A stretch of DNA of 64,000 nucleotides from Hevea brasiliensis (lineage: Eukaryota > Streptophyta > Magnoliopsida > Malpighiales > Euphorbiaceae): assembly GCF_030052815.1 (NCBI RefSeq), contig NC_079493.1, positions 58,199,191 through 58,263,190 of the forward strand, read 5' to 3'. The notes under the pieces are model-generated. The model saw only the letters and a list, made by a program, of their open reading frames with translations, did not search any database and was not told the origin of the DNA. The translations under genes were made by a program, and so were the position numbers. Numbering within the stretch: the stretch's first letter is position 1; every line of letters starts with the position of its first letter. Below, one piece after another: positions 1 through 8,633 of the stretch.

Positions 1-897
1 ATACCCACAGTGAGAGACTTCCTGCAGGTATTTCTGAAGAGTTGCCCAGTTTGCCACCGTAAAGGGAAGTTGAATTTGCTATTGAGACATCGTCTGCACA
101 GACCCATTTCCATTGCTCCTTATAGGATGGCACCCACTGAATTGAGGGAGTTGAAAACTCAGTTGCAAGAGATGCTGGATAAGGGGTTCATACGCCCCAG
201 TGTGTCACCATGGGGAGCTCCAGTGCTGTTCGTGAAAAAGAAGGATGGGACTTTGAGACTTTGTATTGATTACCGGCAGTTGAATAAAGTGACAGTGAAG
301 AACAAATATCCGTTGCCTAGAATTGATGATCTGTTTGATCAGTTGAAGGGAGCAGGAGTATTTTCTAAGATTGATCTCAGATCAGGGTATCATCAGTTGA
401 GGGTGAAGGATGCAGATGTGCCAAAGACTGCATTCAGGACCCGGTATGGGCATTATGAGTTTCTGGTGATGCCCTTTGGCCTAACAAATGCACCAGCGGC
501 ATTCATGGACCTTATGAACCGTATCTTCCATCCATACCTGGATCGGTTCGTAGTGGTCTTTATTGATGATATTCTGGTGTACTCCAAGACCAGGGAAGAA
601 CATGATGAGCATTTGAGGGTTGTTCTGCAAACCCTGAGAGAAAAGGAGCTGTATGCTAAGTTGTCCAAGTGTGACTTTTGGCTGAATGAAATTGCATTCC
701 TTGGACACATAGTGTCAGCTGATGGGATTAGGGTGGATCCCAAGAAAATAGAAGTAGTGATGGAATGGAAGCCTCCCAGGAATACAACTGAGGTCAGAAG
801 CTTCTTGGGGCTAGCTGGGTATTACAGAAGATTTGTGAAGGATTTTCCTAATAGCCGCTCCAATGACCAAGTTGTTACACAAGAATGTCAAATTTGA
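1..897 (+). pseudogene. E1 reverse transcriptase region (gypsy pol)
   Basis: Frame 1 is open from the window edge to the stop at 895-897. It would copy the element RNA into DNA. The first ~38 codons are a degenerate protease-RT linker. RT proper begins near [11 protein letters not shown] (109-141). It includes the [12 protein letters not shown] block, the SGYHQLRV block, [12 protein letters not shown] and the catalytic FIDD at 559-570, where gypsy RTs have (F/Y)xDD. The thumb/connection [13 protein letters not shown] follows. The reading is lost after 845, where several small indels scramble the segment that should lead into RNase H. The catalytic residues are kept but the protein is not functional as it stands. 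Confidence 0.92.
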
Positions 898-1323
898 CCG
901 AATGACAAGTGTCGCACCAGCTTTGAGAGGTTGAAGGCTATCTTGACAGAGGCACCAGCAGCACACAAACAAAGGTCGTGAAAGGACTTTGTGGTCTACA
1001 GTGATGCCTCTCATAATGGGTTAGGGTGTGTATTGATGCAAGAGGGGAAAGTGATTGCCTATGCTTCCAGGCAGTTAAGGCCACATGAACAGAACTACCC
1101 TACCCATGATCTAGAGCTTGCAGCAATTATCTTCGCACTAAAGATATGGAGGCATTACTTGTATGGTGAAAAGTGCTATATTTACACAGACCACAAGAGC
1201 CTGAAATATTTGCCAACCCAGAGGGAGCTCAACCTTAGACAGAGGCGATAGATTTAGTTCCTGAAGGACTATGACTGTGTAATTGACTACCATCCTGGGA
1301 AGGCAAATGTAGTTGCTGATGCC
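898..1323 (+). pseudogene. E1 RNase H region
   Basis: RNase H would degrade the RNA strand of the RNA/DNA hybrid during reverse transcription. Frame-shifted remnants of the tether lie at 898-990. From 991 the frame is clear: [10 protein letters not shown] (first catalytic Asp), [18 protein letters not shown] (catalytic Glu) and [10 protein letters not shown] (third acidic residue). At 1249-1257 two in-frame TAG codons replace what related copies in this window read as Trp and Glu (RRW-IEF in E5). The domain ends at the conserved [15 protein letters not shown] segment (1291-1335), which joins to integrase. The loss is clear from comparison with E5 at 63067-63569. Confidence 0.88.
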
Positions 1324-2117
1324 TTGAGCAGAAAATCCATGACAGCTTTGAGATCATTGAATGCCCGTCTATCTTTGGTTCGAGATGGAGCTATTTTGGC
1401 TGAGTTGCAAGTGAGGCCAAACCTACTACAGCAGATACTAGATGGGCAGAAGGTAGATGAGAAGCTAATGGCTATTATGAGCAAAATCCCAGAGGGAAAA
1501 GCAGCTGACTATGAGGTGAAAGCAGACGGGTGTCTGCACTACAAAGGAAGACTGTGTGTACCAGATGATGGGGAATTGAAAGCCAATATTCTAAAAGAGG
1601 CACACACTAGTGTATATGCTATGCACCCAGGAAGTACAAAGATGTATCATGATTTGAAGCTTCAGTATTGGTGGCCTGGTATGAAGAGGGACATAGCTGA
1701 CTATGTGACTAAATGCTTGACATGTCAGCAAGTCAAGGCAGAACATCAAGTTCCATTGGGTTTGCTACAGCCTATACGCATACCTGAATGGAAATGGGAT
1801 CGGGTCACCATGGATTTTGTAAGTGGTCTACCTCTCACCCGAAAGAAACATGATGCAGCATGGGTGATAGTTGATAGATTGACAAAGTCAGCACACTTTC
1901 TGCCAGTTAGGACTGACTACTCACTGGAGAAGTTAGCAGAATTGTATATCAGTGAGATAGTTAGACTGCATGGAATTCCACTTTCCATCATATCTGATCG
2001 AGACCCAAGGTTTACATCGAGATTTTGGAAGAAGTTACATGAGTCCTTGGGTACACAACTCCATTTCAAAGATGACTTTCCATCCTCGCACGGATGGGCA
2101 ATCGTAAAGAGTAATCT
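1324..2117 (+). pseudogene. E1 integrase, N-terminal and core part (first exon if the insert at 2118 is an intron)
   Basis: Integrase inserts element DNA into the host genome. The zinc-binding HHCC region is visible as EAHTSVYAMHPG followed by CLTCQQVK. The RNase H-like core shows MDFVSGLPLT (first catalytic Asp) and ISDRDPRFTS (second catalytic Asp). The third acidic residue, normally the Glu of GQSER, is a TAA stop here (2105-2107). A one-base frameshift lies near 2071-2085, between LGTQLHF and the HPxTDGQ motif. Coding similarity stops at 2117, immediately before a GT dinucleotide, and resumes at 2193. Confidence 0.88.
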
Positions 2118-2192
2118 GTAAACAATTGAAACCCATGAAATTGATACAAATATAGAACTGAAATGATAATAATAACATGAAATACTTGTCAG
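2118..2192 (+). other. Putative small intron inside the E1 integrase
   Basis: This 75-bp AT-rich block separates ...RVI(Q) from ILEDMLR, which are contiguous in elements E2 and Y. It opens GTAAAC and closes TTGTCAG. It carries in-frame stops and has a TAATAAC sequence about 20 bases before the AG, a plausible branch point. E5 has a recognisably homologous block at the same codon boundary (62307-62382). The length is close to the short end of plant introns. A 2-base loss just before the GT (TCTG against TCCAGG in E5) has probably damaged this copy's exon end. Splicing itself is inferred; a small insertion that is not spliced is the alternative. Confidence 0.6.
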
Positions 2193-2935
2193 ATCCTTGA
2201 GGATATGCTGAGGAGTTGTGTCATTGAGTTTGAGGGAAGTTGGGATAGATACCTCCCACTGGCAGAATTTGCATACAACAATAGCTACCAAGCTAGTATC
2301 CAAATGGCTCCGTATGAAGCGCTGTATGGGAGAAAATGTAGAACTCCAGTGTGCTGGACTGAATTGGGCGAAGACAAACTGGTAGGGCCAGACCTGGTGA
2401 AACAGGCTGAGGAAAAGGTAAAATCAATCAAAGCCAATCTCAAAGTTGCCTCAGACAGACAGAAATCTTATGCCGACCTGAAGAGAAAAGAAATAGAATA
2501 TGGGGTTGGCGACAAAGTGTTCCTCAAGGTGTCACCATGGAAGAAAGTGTTGAGGTTTGGAAGGAAAGGTAAGTTAAGCCCTAGGTTCATTGGCCCATAT
2601 GAAGTTATTGAACGTGTGGGTCCAGTGGCCTATAGGCTAGCTTTACCACCAGAGCTGGACAAGATCCACAATGTGTTCCATGTATCCATGCTCAGAAGAT
2701 ACCGCTCAGATCCTTCACATGTCATCTCCAGAGAAGAAATTGAAATACAGCCGGATTTGACATACGAAGAAGAACCTCTACGGATCTTGGCTCGGGAAGT
2801 GAAAGAGTTGAGAAACAAGCAAATTCCATTGTTGAAAGTGCTTTGGAGGCACCACAACACCAAGGAGACAACTTGGGAAAGTGAAGAGTCGATGAGGCAA
2901 TAGTTCCCTCAACTGTTTGCATCAGGTAAATTTCG
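2193..2935 (+). pseudogene. E1 integrase C-terminus with chromodomain-like segment
   Basis: Open from the ILEDMLR codons to the TAG at 2901-2903. It contains the end of the integrase core, FAYNNSYQ and the YEALYGRKCRTP block. The GPY-type module follows: [28 protein letters not shown] and [12 protein letters not shown]. The last ~55 codons ([24 protein letters not shown]...TTWESEE) match the chromodomain-like tail of plant chromoviruses, which is thought to direct insertion to modified histones. The TAG near the end replaces a Gln codon kept in E5; readthrough would give [10 protein letters not shown] before the natural stop. Confidence 0.9.
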
Positions 2936-2949
2936 AGGACAAAATTTAA

Positions 2950-2965
2950 ATTAGAGGGGAAGAGT
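2950..2965 (+). promoter_or_regulatory. Polypurine tract of E1
   Basis: The purine run AGAGGGGAAGAG lies directly before the 3' LTR start TGTAACACC. In LTR retrotransposons this tract resists RNase H and primes plus-strand DNA synthesis. The mirror-image arrangement occurs at E5 (61700-61716) and S (60608-60619). Confidence 0.85.
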
Positions 2966-3811
2966 TGTAACACCCTCCCGATAACCACTCCGTACATCCT
3001 ACTGTTCCGGTGATCAGGTCGGTCCTGACAGCTAGAATGTCCTAAAAATATTCAAACTAAAGTCAGGAACCATAATTAACTCAAATATTAACAAGAAAAA
3101 TTTAGTAAAAATTTTAGAAATAAAATACAATCAAGTTAAACGAGCCGGTGCCCTAGCGATGGGTAACCGGAGGGAAGTTGCGGTTCTCACAACGAGGAGC
3201 CCTAGACCCGGGGAAAAAATTATAAAATAATTTTTGGGACTCCAGAGAAGGGTAATTGAGGTTCCCATGGCATTAGAATGCCAAGAAAATACCTAGAAAA
3301 ATTTTTCAATCGGTACAGACGATTTTGACCCGTTAAGCCAAACGGAGGGCATTTTGGTCATTTCGCCTTCAGAGGTGATTTTTGGCCGACTTGTCCAGTT
3401 GAGTAAATAATTAATATGACATAAAATATGAAGAAATATTGCTAGAAATTAAATTGAAAATGAGTAGTGGAGGAAAGAAAAGAAAAATGCAACAAATGCA
3501 AATTATGACCTCAAAGTGATGTCATTTAAAATGTCTAACCAATCACCATTAAGCCATCCATTGACTAATTAATAAAAGGACTAAATGAAGACTAAATAAC
3601 TAAAAGAAAATTTCAGCAGCCACCCCTTCCTTATGCAGCCGAAACCCTAGTCTCCATAGCCACCTCCATGAAAGCTCCTTCAACCTTCAATTCTCTCCTT
3701 CATTTCACCCTAAAACCCTAGTTTCCTTTCACTAAAATTTGCCCTAGCACCTTGCTAAAGCCTTTGGCAGCCAACAAGAGGGAAGAAAGTAAAGTTTAGG
3801 GCTTTGGAAAT
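2966..3811 (+). repeat. E1 3' LTR, left part
   Basis: First 846 bases of a long LTR beginning TGTAACACCCTCCCG. The CTGTTCCGGTGA and GATGGGTAACCGG blocks recur near the front of X1, X2, X5, Q and the E5 LTR. No coding signal. It is interrupted at 3812 by X1; the last five bases (GAAAT, 3807-3811) are the left target-site duplication. The LTR continues after 8633. Confidence 0.9.
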
Positions 3812-4490
3812 TGTAACACCCTCCCGGTAGCAACTCCGTACATTCTACTGTTCCGGTGACCGGTATCGGTCCGGACAGCTAGAACGTCCGGAAAAATATT
3901 TAAACTAAAGTCAGGGACCATAATTAACTCAAATATTAATGAGAAAAATTTAGTAAAAATTTTAGAAATAAAATACAGTTAAGTCAAAAGAGCCAGTGCC
4001 CAAGCGATGGGTAACCAGAGGTAAGTTGCGGTTCTCGCAACGAGGAGCCCTAGACCCGGGGAAAAAATTATAAAATAATTTTTGGGACTCCAGAGAAGGG
4101 TCATTGAGGTTCCTATGGCATTAGAATGCCAAGAAAATATTTAGAAAAATTTTTCAATCGGTACAGACAATTTTGACCCGTTAAGCCAAACGGAGGGCAT
4201 TTTGGTCATTTCGCCTTCAGAGGTGATTTTTGGCCGACTTGTCCAGTTAAGTAAATAATTATTATGACTCAAAATATGAATAAATATTGCTAAAAATTAA
4301 ATTGAAATGTGGTAGAAAAGAAAAGAAAAGAAAAATAAAAAATTAAGCAAATAATGACATCACATGATGTCACTCACTTACTCCCACCCAATCACCACTT
4401 GACAAAACTAATAAAAAGAGATAAAATGAACTTAAAATGAGATAAAAAAACAAAAGAACCAGCAGTTTCCTTCTTCATACGGGCTGGAAT

Positions 4491-4553
4491 AAGAGAGAAA
4501 GAGAGAGAAAAGGAAAAGAAAGAAAGAAAGAAAGGAAGAAGGAGAAGGAGAAG
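4491..4553 (+). repeat. Low-complexity purine (GA/GAAA) tract
   Basis: About 63 bases of nearly pure A/G with GAGA and GAAA repeats inside the X1 LTR. The corresponding parts of X2 and E1 are less purine-rich, so it probably expanded by slippage in this copy. Confidence 0.8.
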
Positions 4554-6908
4554 TAGCAGAAATAGGGGTTCAGCAGGGCAGCATATTTCTTTTCCGCCCA
4601 GGTGAGTTTGGCTCAACATCTAAGGCTGATTTTTGGATATGTTTAAGCTATGTATGTGTGGAAGTTATGGTAAAAATTTGGTGATTGTTCAACGGTTGAA
4701 TTTGGAGAAACATATTGTTGAACACAGGCTGTCTGTAGGTTGAATTCTGAATTTTGGCTACTGAAATTTGAGAAAAATAAATAGTTAGGATGCTTATAAA
4801 ATTATGAAATTTGGTACAAATGATATTTGGGATGTTGAGGCTGCTGTGTTAAAATTTGGTGAATTTTAGACTTGTGGTTTATGAGATATAAATTGTTTTG
4901 CATGAGCTGTCTGAGTAAGACTGATTTCTGCAAAAATTCAGATTGTGAAGGGTTGAATGAATGTTTTGATATCTCATGATATAGAGATGATTTGATGCTG
5001 AAATTTTTACTGATATTGTATAAGGATGTCTTGAATATATGGTATAAATTTGGGATTTATCTAACGGTTAGATCATTATATATAAATTTGAATGCACAAG
5101 CTGCCAGATTGGGTATTAATGGGTTGTGGATTTAAGATTTATGATGGGAGTTTAGTCCAATTTAAGGGGAAATGCTATTGAATTTTTATTGGATATTTAA
5201 TTTAGGAAAGTGAAGTTATAATTGATTATGATTATTATGGTTCTAGGAGAAATCTTGAAGAATAACAAGCTCAAGGTTGGTTTCAAAAAGGTTAGTGCAT
5301 ATACTTATCTTCCTTTCTTAAATTTTGTTAGGAAGTTAAATTGAATGAGAAATTGATGAAAAAATTGAACAAAACATATCTGTGGGAATGTGCATGAATT
5401 TCGGCAGCTTTGATGTATAAGGGTATGATGAGTTTAATTGATATTAAACTTGCCTAGAGATGGTATGAGATATGTATATATGTGATGGATGGGTTGATAA
5501 AGTATAGGTTGCATGAAATGAATATGAAAACTAGGGTTTTGGAGAGTAAAAATTAGCTTGGCTTATGAAATTGTTAAAGTACATCCTAATGGTCAATTAG
5601 TGACCATTTGAAGGAATTTGACCTTAATTGGGACTGGAATAAAGCATGGCAAAGGGAAGGTGTGTACTGCCTAGAGGGTGCAGAAGGGTGACTGAAAATT
5701 CAGTCCATTTGCACAGCCATAACATTGGCTGTGTAGGTCCAATTGGTGTTTGGCCAATTGGACATGAAACTAGGCTTATAGTGGCACATTTTTTCTGAAG
5801 AAACCATGCCCAAAAGACCAAAGCAAGTGGACCAAAAGTTGGCCCCAATCCGGATACCCTGCAAACAGCCCCTGCAGAAATGACCAAATGAACAGTAACT
5901 GTTCAGTTGGCCATAACTCACTGTAGATTTGGTCAATTGACCTGAAATTTTTACAGCAATAAGTTAAGACATAGAAAAACAACTTTCATGAAGAAACCTA
6001 CCCCAAATTATGACCAGAACCTAACCCAAATGGCAGTCACAGTTACTGTTCAAACCTGCAACTCTGCAGATTTTCATTTGAGCAGCAATGTTTGGAGGAC
6101 TATAACTCTCTCTAGAAAACTCGGATTTAGGCGATTCTTGAACCGATGGAAACCTAAGGCATAGTAGAACATTTCATATGTAGAAAGTTATACCAAATTA
6201 TGAACTTAACTTGATCATATTACTGACCAAAGTTGGACCAAAAATCTGCCAGACCCAAAATCTCAGCATGAACAGTGAACGTAAACAGTAAACTTATTTT
6301 GGCCATAACTTGAGCTACAAAACTCCAAATGGAGTGATTCAAAAAAGGAAATTCAACTAGACAAAATAAGGAACAACTTTCATGTTTACCATTTCCTCAA
6401 ATTCCCACTGTAAAAATAACAAATGGAACAGTAAAGATGAAGCATGAAAATCGAAAATTTTGCTCAATTAGCATTAAGCTTAAAAATGGTATTGGCAACC
6501 AATACCAACAAGTTTGAAGTACAAAATGTGGTATGTTTGAGGTGTTAAGACCAATACACCTATTTTCTATCCAAAAGTCAATATTTTTGTTGACCAATGA
6601 GGTGAATAGTGACACTAAAACCAAAAATTGGCAATTTTGCCAAAATAACCTAAGCTATGAGAAAGTGACCAAAACCAACAAGTTTTGAATAGAAAATGTG
6701 GTATGTTGAGAGTACTAAAACCAATGTACCTATTGTTTATGCAAAAGTCAACATTTTAGTTGACTAATGAAATGAATAGTGACATGAAAACTTGAAATTC
6801 AAAAATTGTGAAACTTAAAAGTGCAAAATGCCCTAGTAGGCCTAATGTGATTGGTTTGGATAGATTGGCATGCCAATAGGGTATTGTTTTAGCGATCGCT
6901 AAAGGAAA

Positions 6909-7010
6909 GGCTTTATGCTGTATTCATGGCTTTATGCCCGTATCCATGGCTTTTATGCCCGTATTCATGGCTTTTATGCCGATTATGTGATATCATGGCT
7001 TTTTAGCCAT
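6909..7010 (+). repeat. Short tandem array, GGCTTTATGCC type, in the X1 LTR
   Basis: About four imperfect 20-28-bp units built on ATGGCTTTTATGCC followed by CGTATTC, ending in ATGGCTTTTTAGCCAT. The same array is present in X2 (46922-47025). Single or partial units occur in the other long LTRs, so expansion happened in the shared LTR lineage. Confidence 0.75.
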
Positions 7011-8221
7011 ATCGATCGCATACATGGTTGACGCTCACGTCCCATGGTATGACGCCCGAGGCACCGCAGTTGTCCAACGACCCGTTATCCATCCGATCGA
7101 TCAAGATAGGTTACTTGGGCATGGAAAAGTATAACTGTAATTGAACTGATTGTTAAAGAAAATAAGAAAATTAAATATCAGGAATGATTATGATAGAATA
7201 CAAAGAAATTCAAGATCATGAAGAAAATAATTAACAAAATGCATGAAGAAGTTAATATCATAAAACGTAATTAGCCCTCGACTAAACAATAAGTTAAGTT
7301 AAGTATAATGAAAATCCAGTACAATTAAATTAAGTATTGAATGAATAAGCAAAAGAGATTAGCAAAAGAAACATAACAAAAATATAAATTGCGTAACTGC
7401 ATGCACTTGAAATACAATACAGATAGAATACATTATATACCTGCTAGTATTACTGAAAAGTTATAAACTAAGCACTTCCAAAGAGGAACAAACTAGTATA
7501 TAAGATCGTTGATACTAGAAATACCATACCAAATTAAATTGATTCTTGAGTATCTGAATTATCATTTATTTCTTTCTTTACTTGTATATATTATTTCTGG
7601 TTATATTATTGCACCACTAAGCAGAAATGCTTAGCGCGATGGAATTGCTTCCTCGCGCAGGTACTGAAGGTAAAACCAGTAGACTGTCGACTGAGATTTT
7701 TGGAGTCCAGATCTGCAGAAGTGTCAGAAGAGTTCAAGATTGTCACCTCCTCAGCAATGCATGTAGATAGGGCCCATATAGATCATATTTTGTATTTTGT
7801 ATAAAATGCTAGATATTGTATTATGATGTAAATTGTGAAATTATGTAAATTAAGGAAATTTGAAAATTTTGCTTATGTAATTTGAGAATATTTACATATG
7901 AATTGAATGTGAATGGAAATGTATGGAAATGATTATGAAATTGAAATGATTGATGAGATCATTATGATTAGCAAGAATAAGACTTTATTTTGAAAATATT
8001 GTTGAATTGAATTTCAAACAGGTGAATAGAAAAATACGTCAACTGGTAATAAAATAGGGGAAACTCCGCTGGTTTCTCCGTCGAAAAATAATTAATATTA
8101 AAATATAACGAGATCAAAATATGAAAGGAATAAAGTAAGATAAGATAGGGTGCTCCGACACCGAATGTAGCACGCCTTGCTCGGCTACACTGTAGTCGGG
8201 TGAGGGGTGTTACATTTAGAT

Positions 8222-8422
8222 GCAGCTCAATTGTTAAGAGGCGAAGCAAATCCGTGAGGTGATATGGGTTCGAATCCTAGCTCTGCAGGGCGATGGGATT
8301 GAACTCCACCAAAGCGGACAGTACCGATTTGAGTCGCATCGCCGGCCTCTAGAGGGGTACGCCGGCAAGATGGCCACCCATAGAGGGGCTTGAGCTGGGG
8401 CCCACTAAGTCGGGGTGTGACA
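8222..8422 (+). repeat. tRNA-derived, SINE-like tail unit of X1
   Basis: A 201-bp unit beginning GCAGCTCAATTG (A-box-like, 8222-8241), with GGTTCGAATCC at 8267-8277, a perfect match to the tRNA B box. It ends CGGGGTGTGACA. The same 201 bp, differing at only about six positions, forms the tail of X2 (48339-48539). The tRNA-like 5' part does not fold as a proper tRNA, so it is not an active tRNA gene. It could be a tRNA-derived SINE head fused to an LTR terminus, or part of a small non-autonomous LTR element. Confidence 0.65.
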
Positions 8423-8450
8423 ATAAAAAAGGCGCCTTTTTATTGTCACA
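8416..8450. repeat. GGCGCC-centred palindrome between the two tail units
   Basis: TGTGACAATAAAAAAGGC is followed by the near-exact reverse complement GCCTTTTTATTGTCACA, with one extra A in the left arm. It joins the end of the first tail unit (TGTGACA) to the start of the second (TGTCACA), so two element termini sit head to head around an 18-17-base hairpin. Confidence 0.85.
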
Positions 8451-8633
8451 TCCCATCTGACTGAGGCCATCTCAGGCGACTCACAAGGCACTGGCCTCCG
8501 TGGAGTTCAATCCTTCGCCTGCAGAGCCAGGACAAGACTGTGAGTCGCACCGCCGGCCTCTAGGGGGGTACGCCGGCAAGATGGCCACCCAGAGAGGGGC
8601 TTGAGCTGGGGCCCGCTAAGTCGGGATGTGACA
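8444..8633. repeat. Second TGTCACA...TGTGACA unit at the right end of X1
   Basis: A 190-bp unit with 11-bp terminal inverted repeats, TGTCACATCCC and GGGATGTGACA. Its last ~110 bp match the last part of the 8222-8422 unit in the same direction. Its GGAGTTCAATCC segment matches that unit in the opposite direction. This suggests a small LTR or TRIM-like element with fold-back character. It ends exactly at the GAAAT duplication. Confidence 0.6.

Larger units (their letters stand above)
3812..8214 (+). repeat. LTR of X1 (mosaic)
   Basis: A 4.4-kb LTR from TGTAACACC to GGTGTTACA, whose ends form a 9-bp inverted repeat. Bases up to about 7290 resemble X2 (44626-47300). From about 7310 to the end it instead resembles the minus-strand solo LTR X4, for example the CTAAGC...GCTTAGCG stem-like block and GTCGACTGAGATTTTTGG. 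No protein-coding signal; scattered short reading frames on both strands are not conserved between LTR copies. Confidence 0.85.
3812..8633 (+). mobile_element. X1: composite element, gypsy-type LTR plus tRNA-like tail, nested in the E1 LTR
   Basis: Starts TGTAACACCC and ends GGGATGTGACA. Perfect 5-bp direct duplications GAAAT lie at 3807-3811 and 8634-8638, and the interrupted E1 LTR resumes right after. Inside are a 4403-bp LTR (3812-8214), six bases resembling the LTR-to-PBS spacer (TTTAGA), a 201-bp tRNA-like unit (8222-8422), a GGCGCC-centred palindrome and a second TGT...ACA unit (8444-8633). There is no gag or pol and no 3' LTR. X2 has the same LTR-plus-tail plan. Confidence 0.82.

Noticed and set aside
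10..110. Zinc-finger-like CPVCHRK near the start of E1
   Set aside because: It falls where the protease-RT linker (FPEELPGLPPERE in related copies) belongs; the Cys pair results from degenerate sequence, not a zinc motif.
453..743. Minus-strand open frames overlapping the E1 pol and the similar antisense frames over E2, Y, S and E5 pol
   Set aside because: They mirror the conserved pol sense strand, lack recognisable domains and are open only because of codon composition.
5624..5982. Short frames (e.g. MTKSTVSYGQ... peptides) recurring at 5700, 9044, 45874 and 51198
   Set aside because: They recur because the LTR block recurs; frames shift between copies and there is no start context or domain, so they are not taken as genes.
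8222..8290. Possible tRNA gene with A and B boxes
   Set aside because: B box is perfect but no acceptor-stem pairing, the anticodon arm does not fold, and the segment is part of a repeated 201-bp unit; treated as tRNA-derived repeat.
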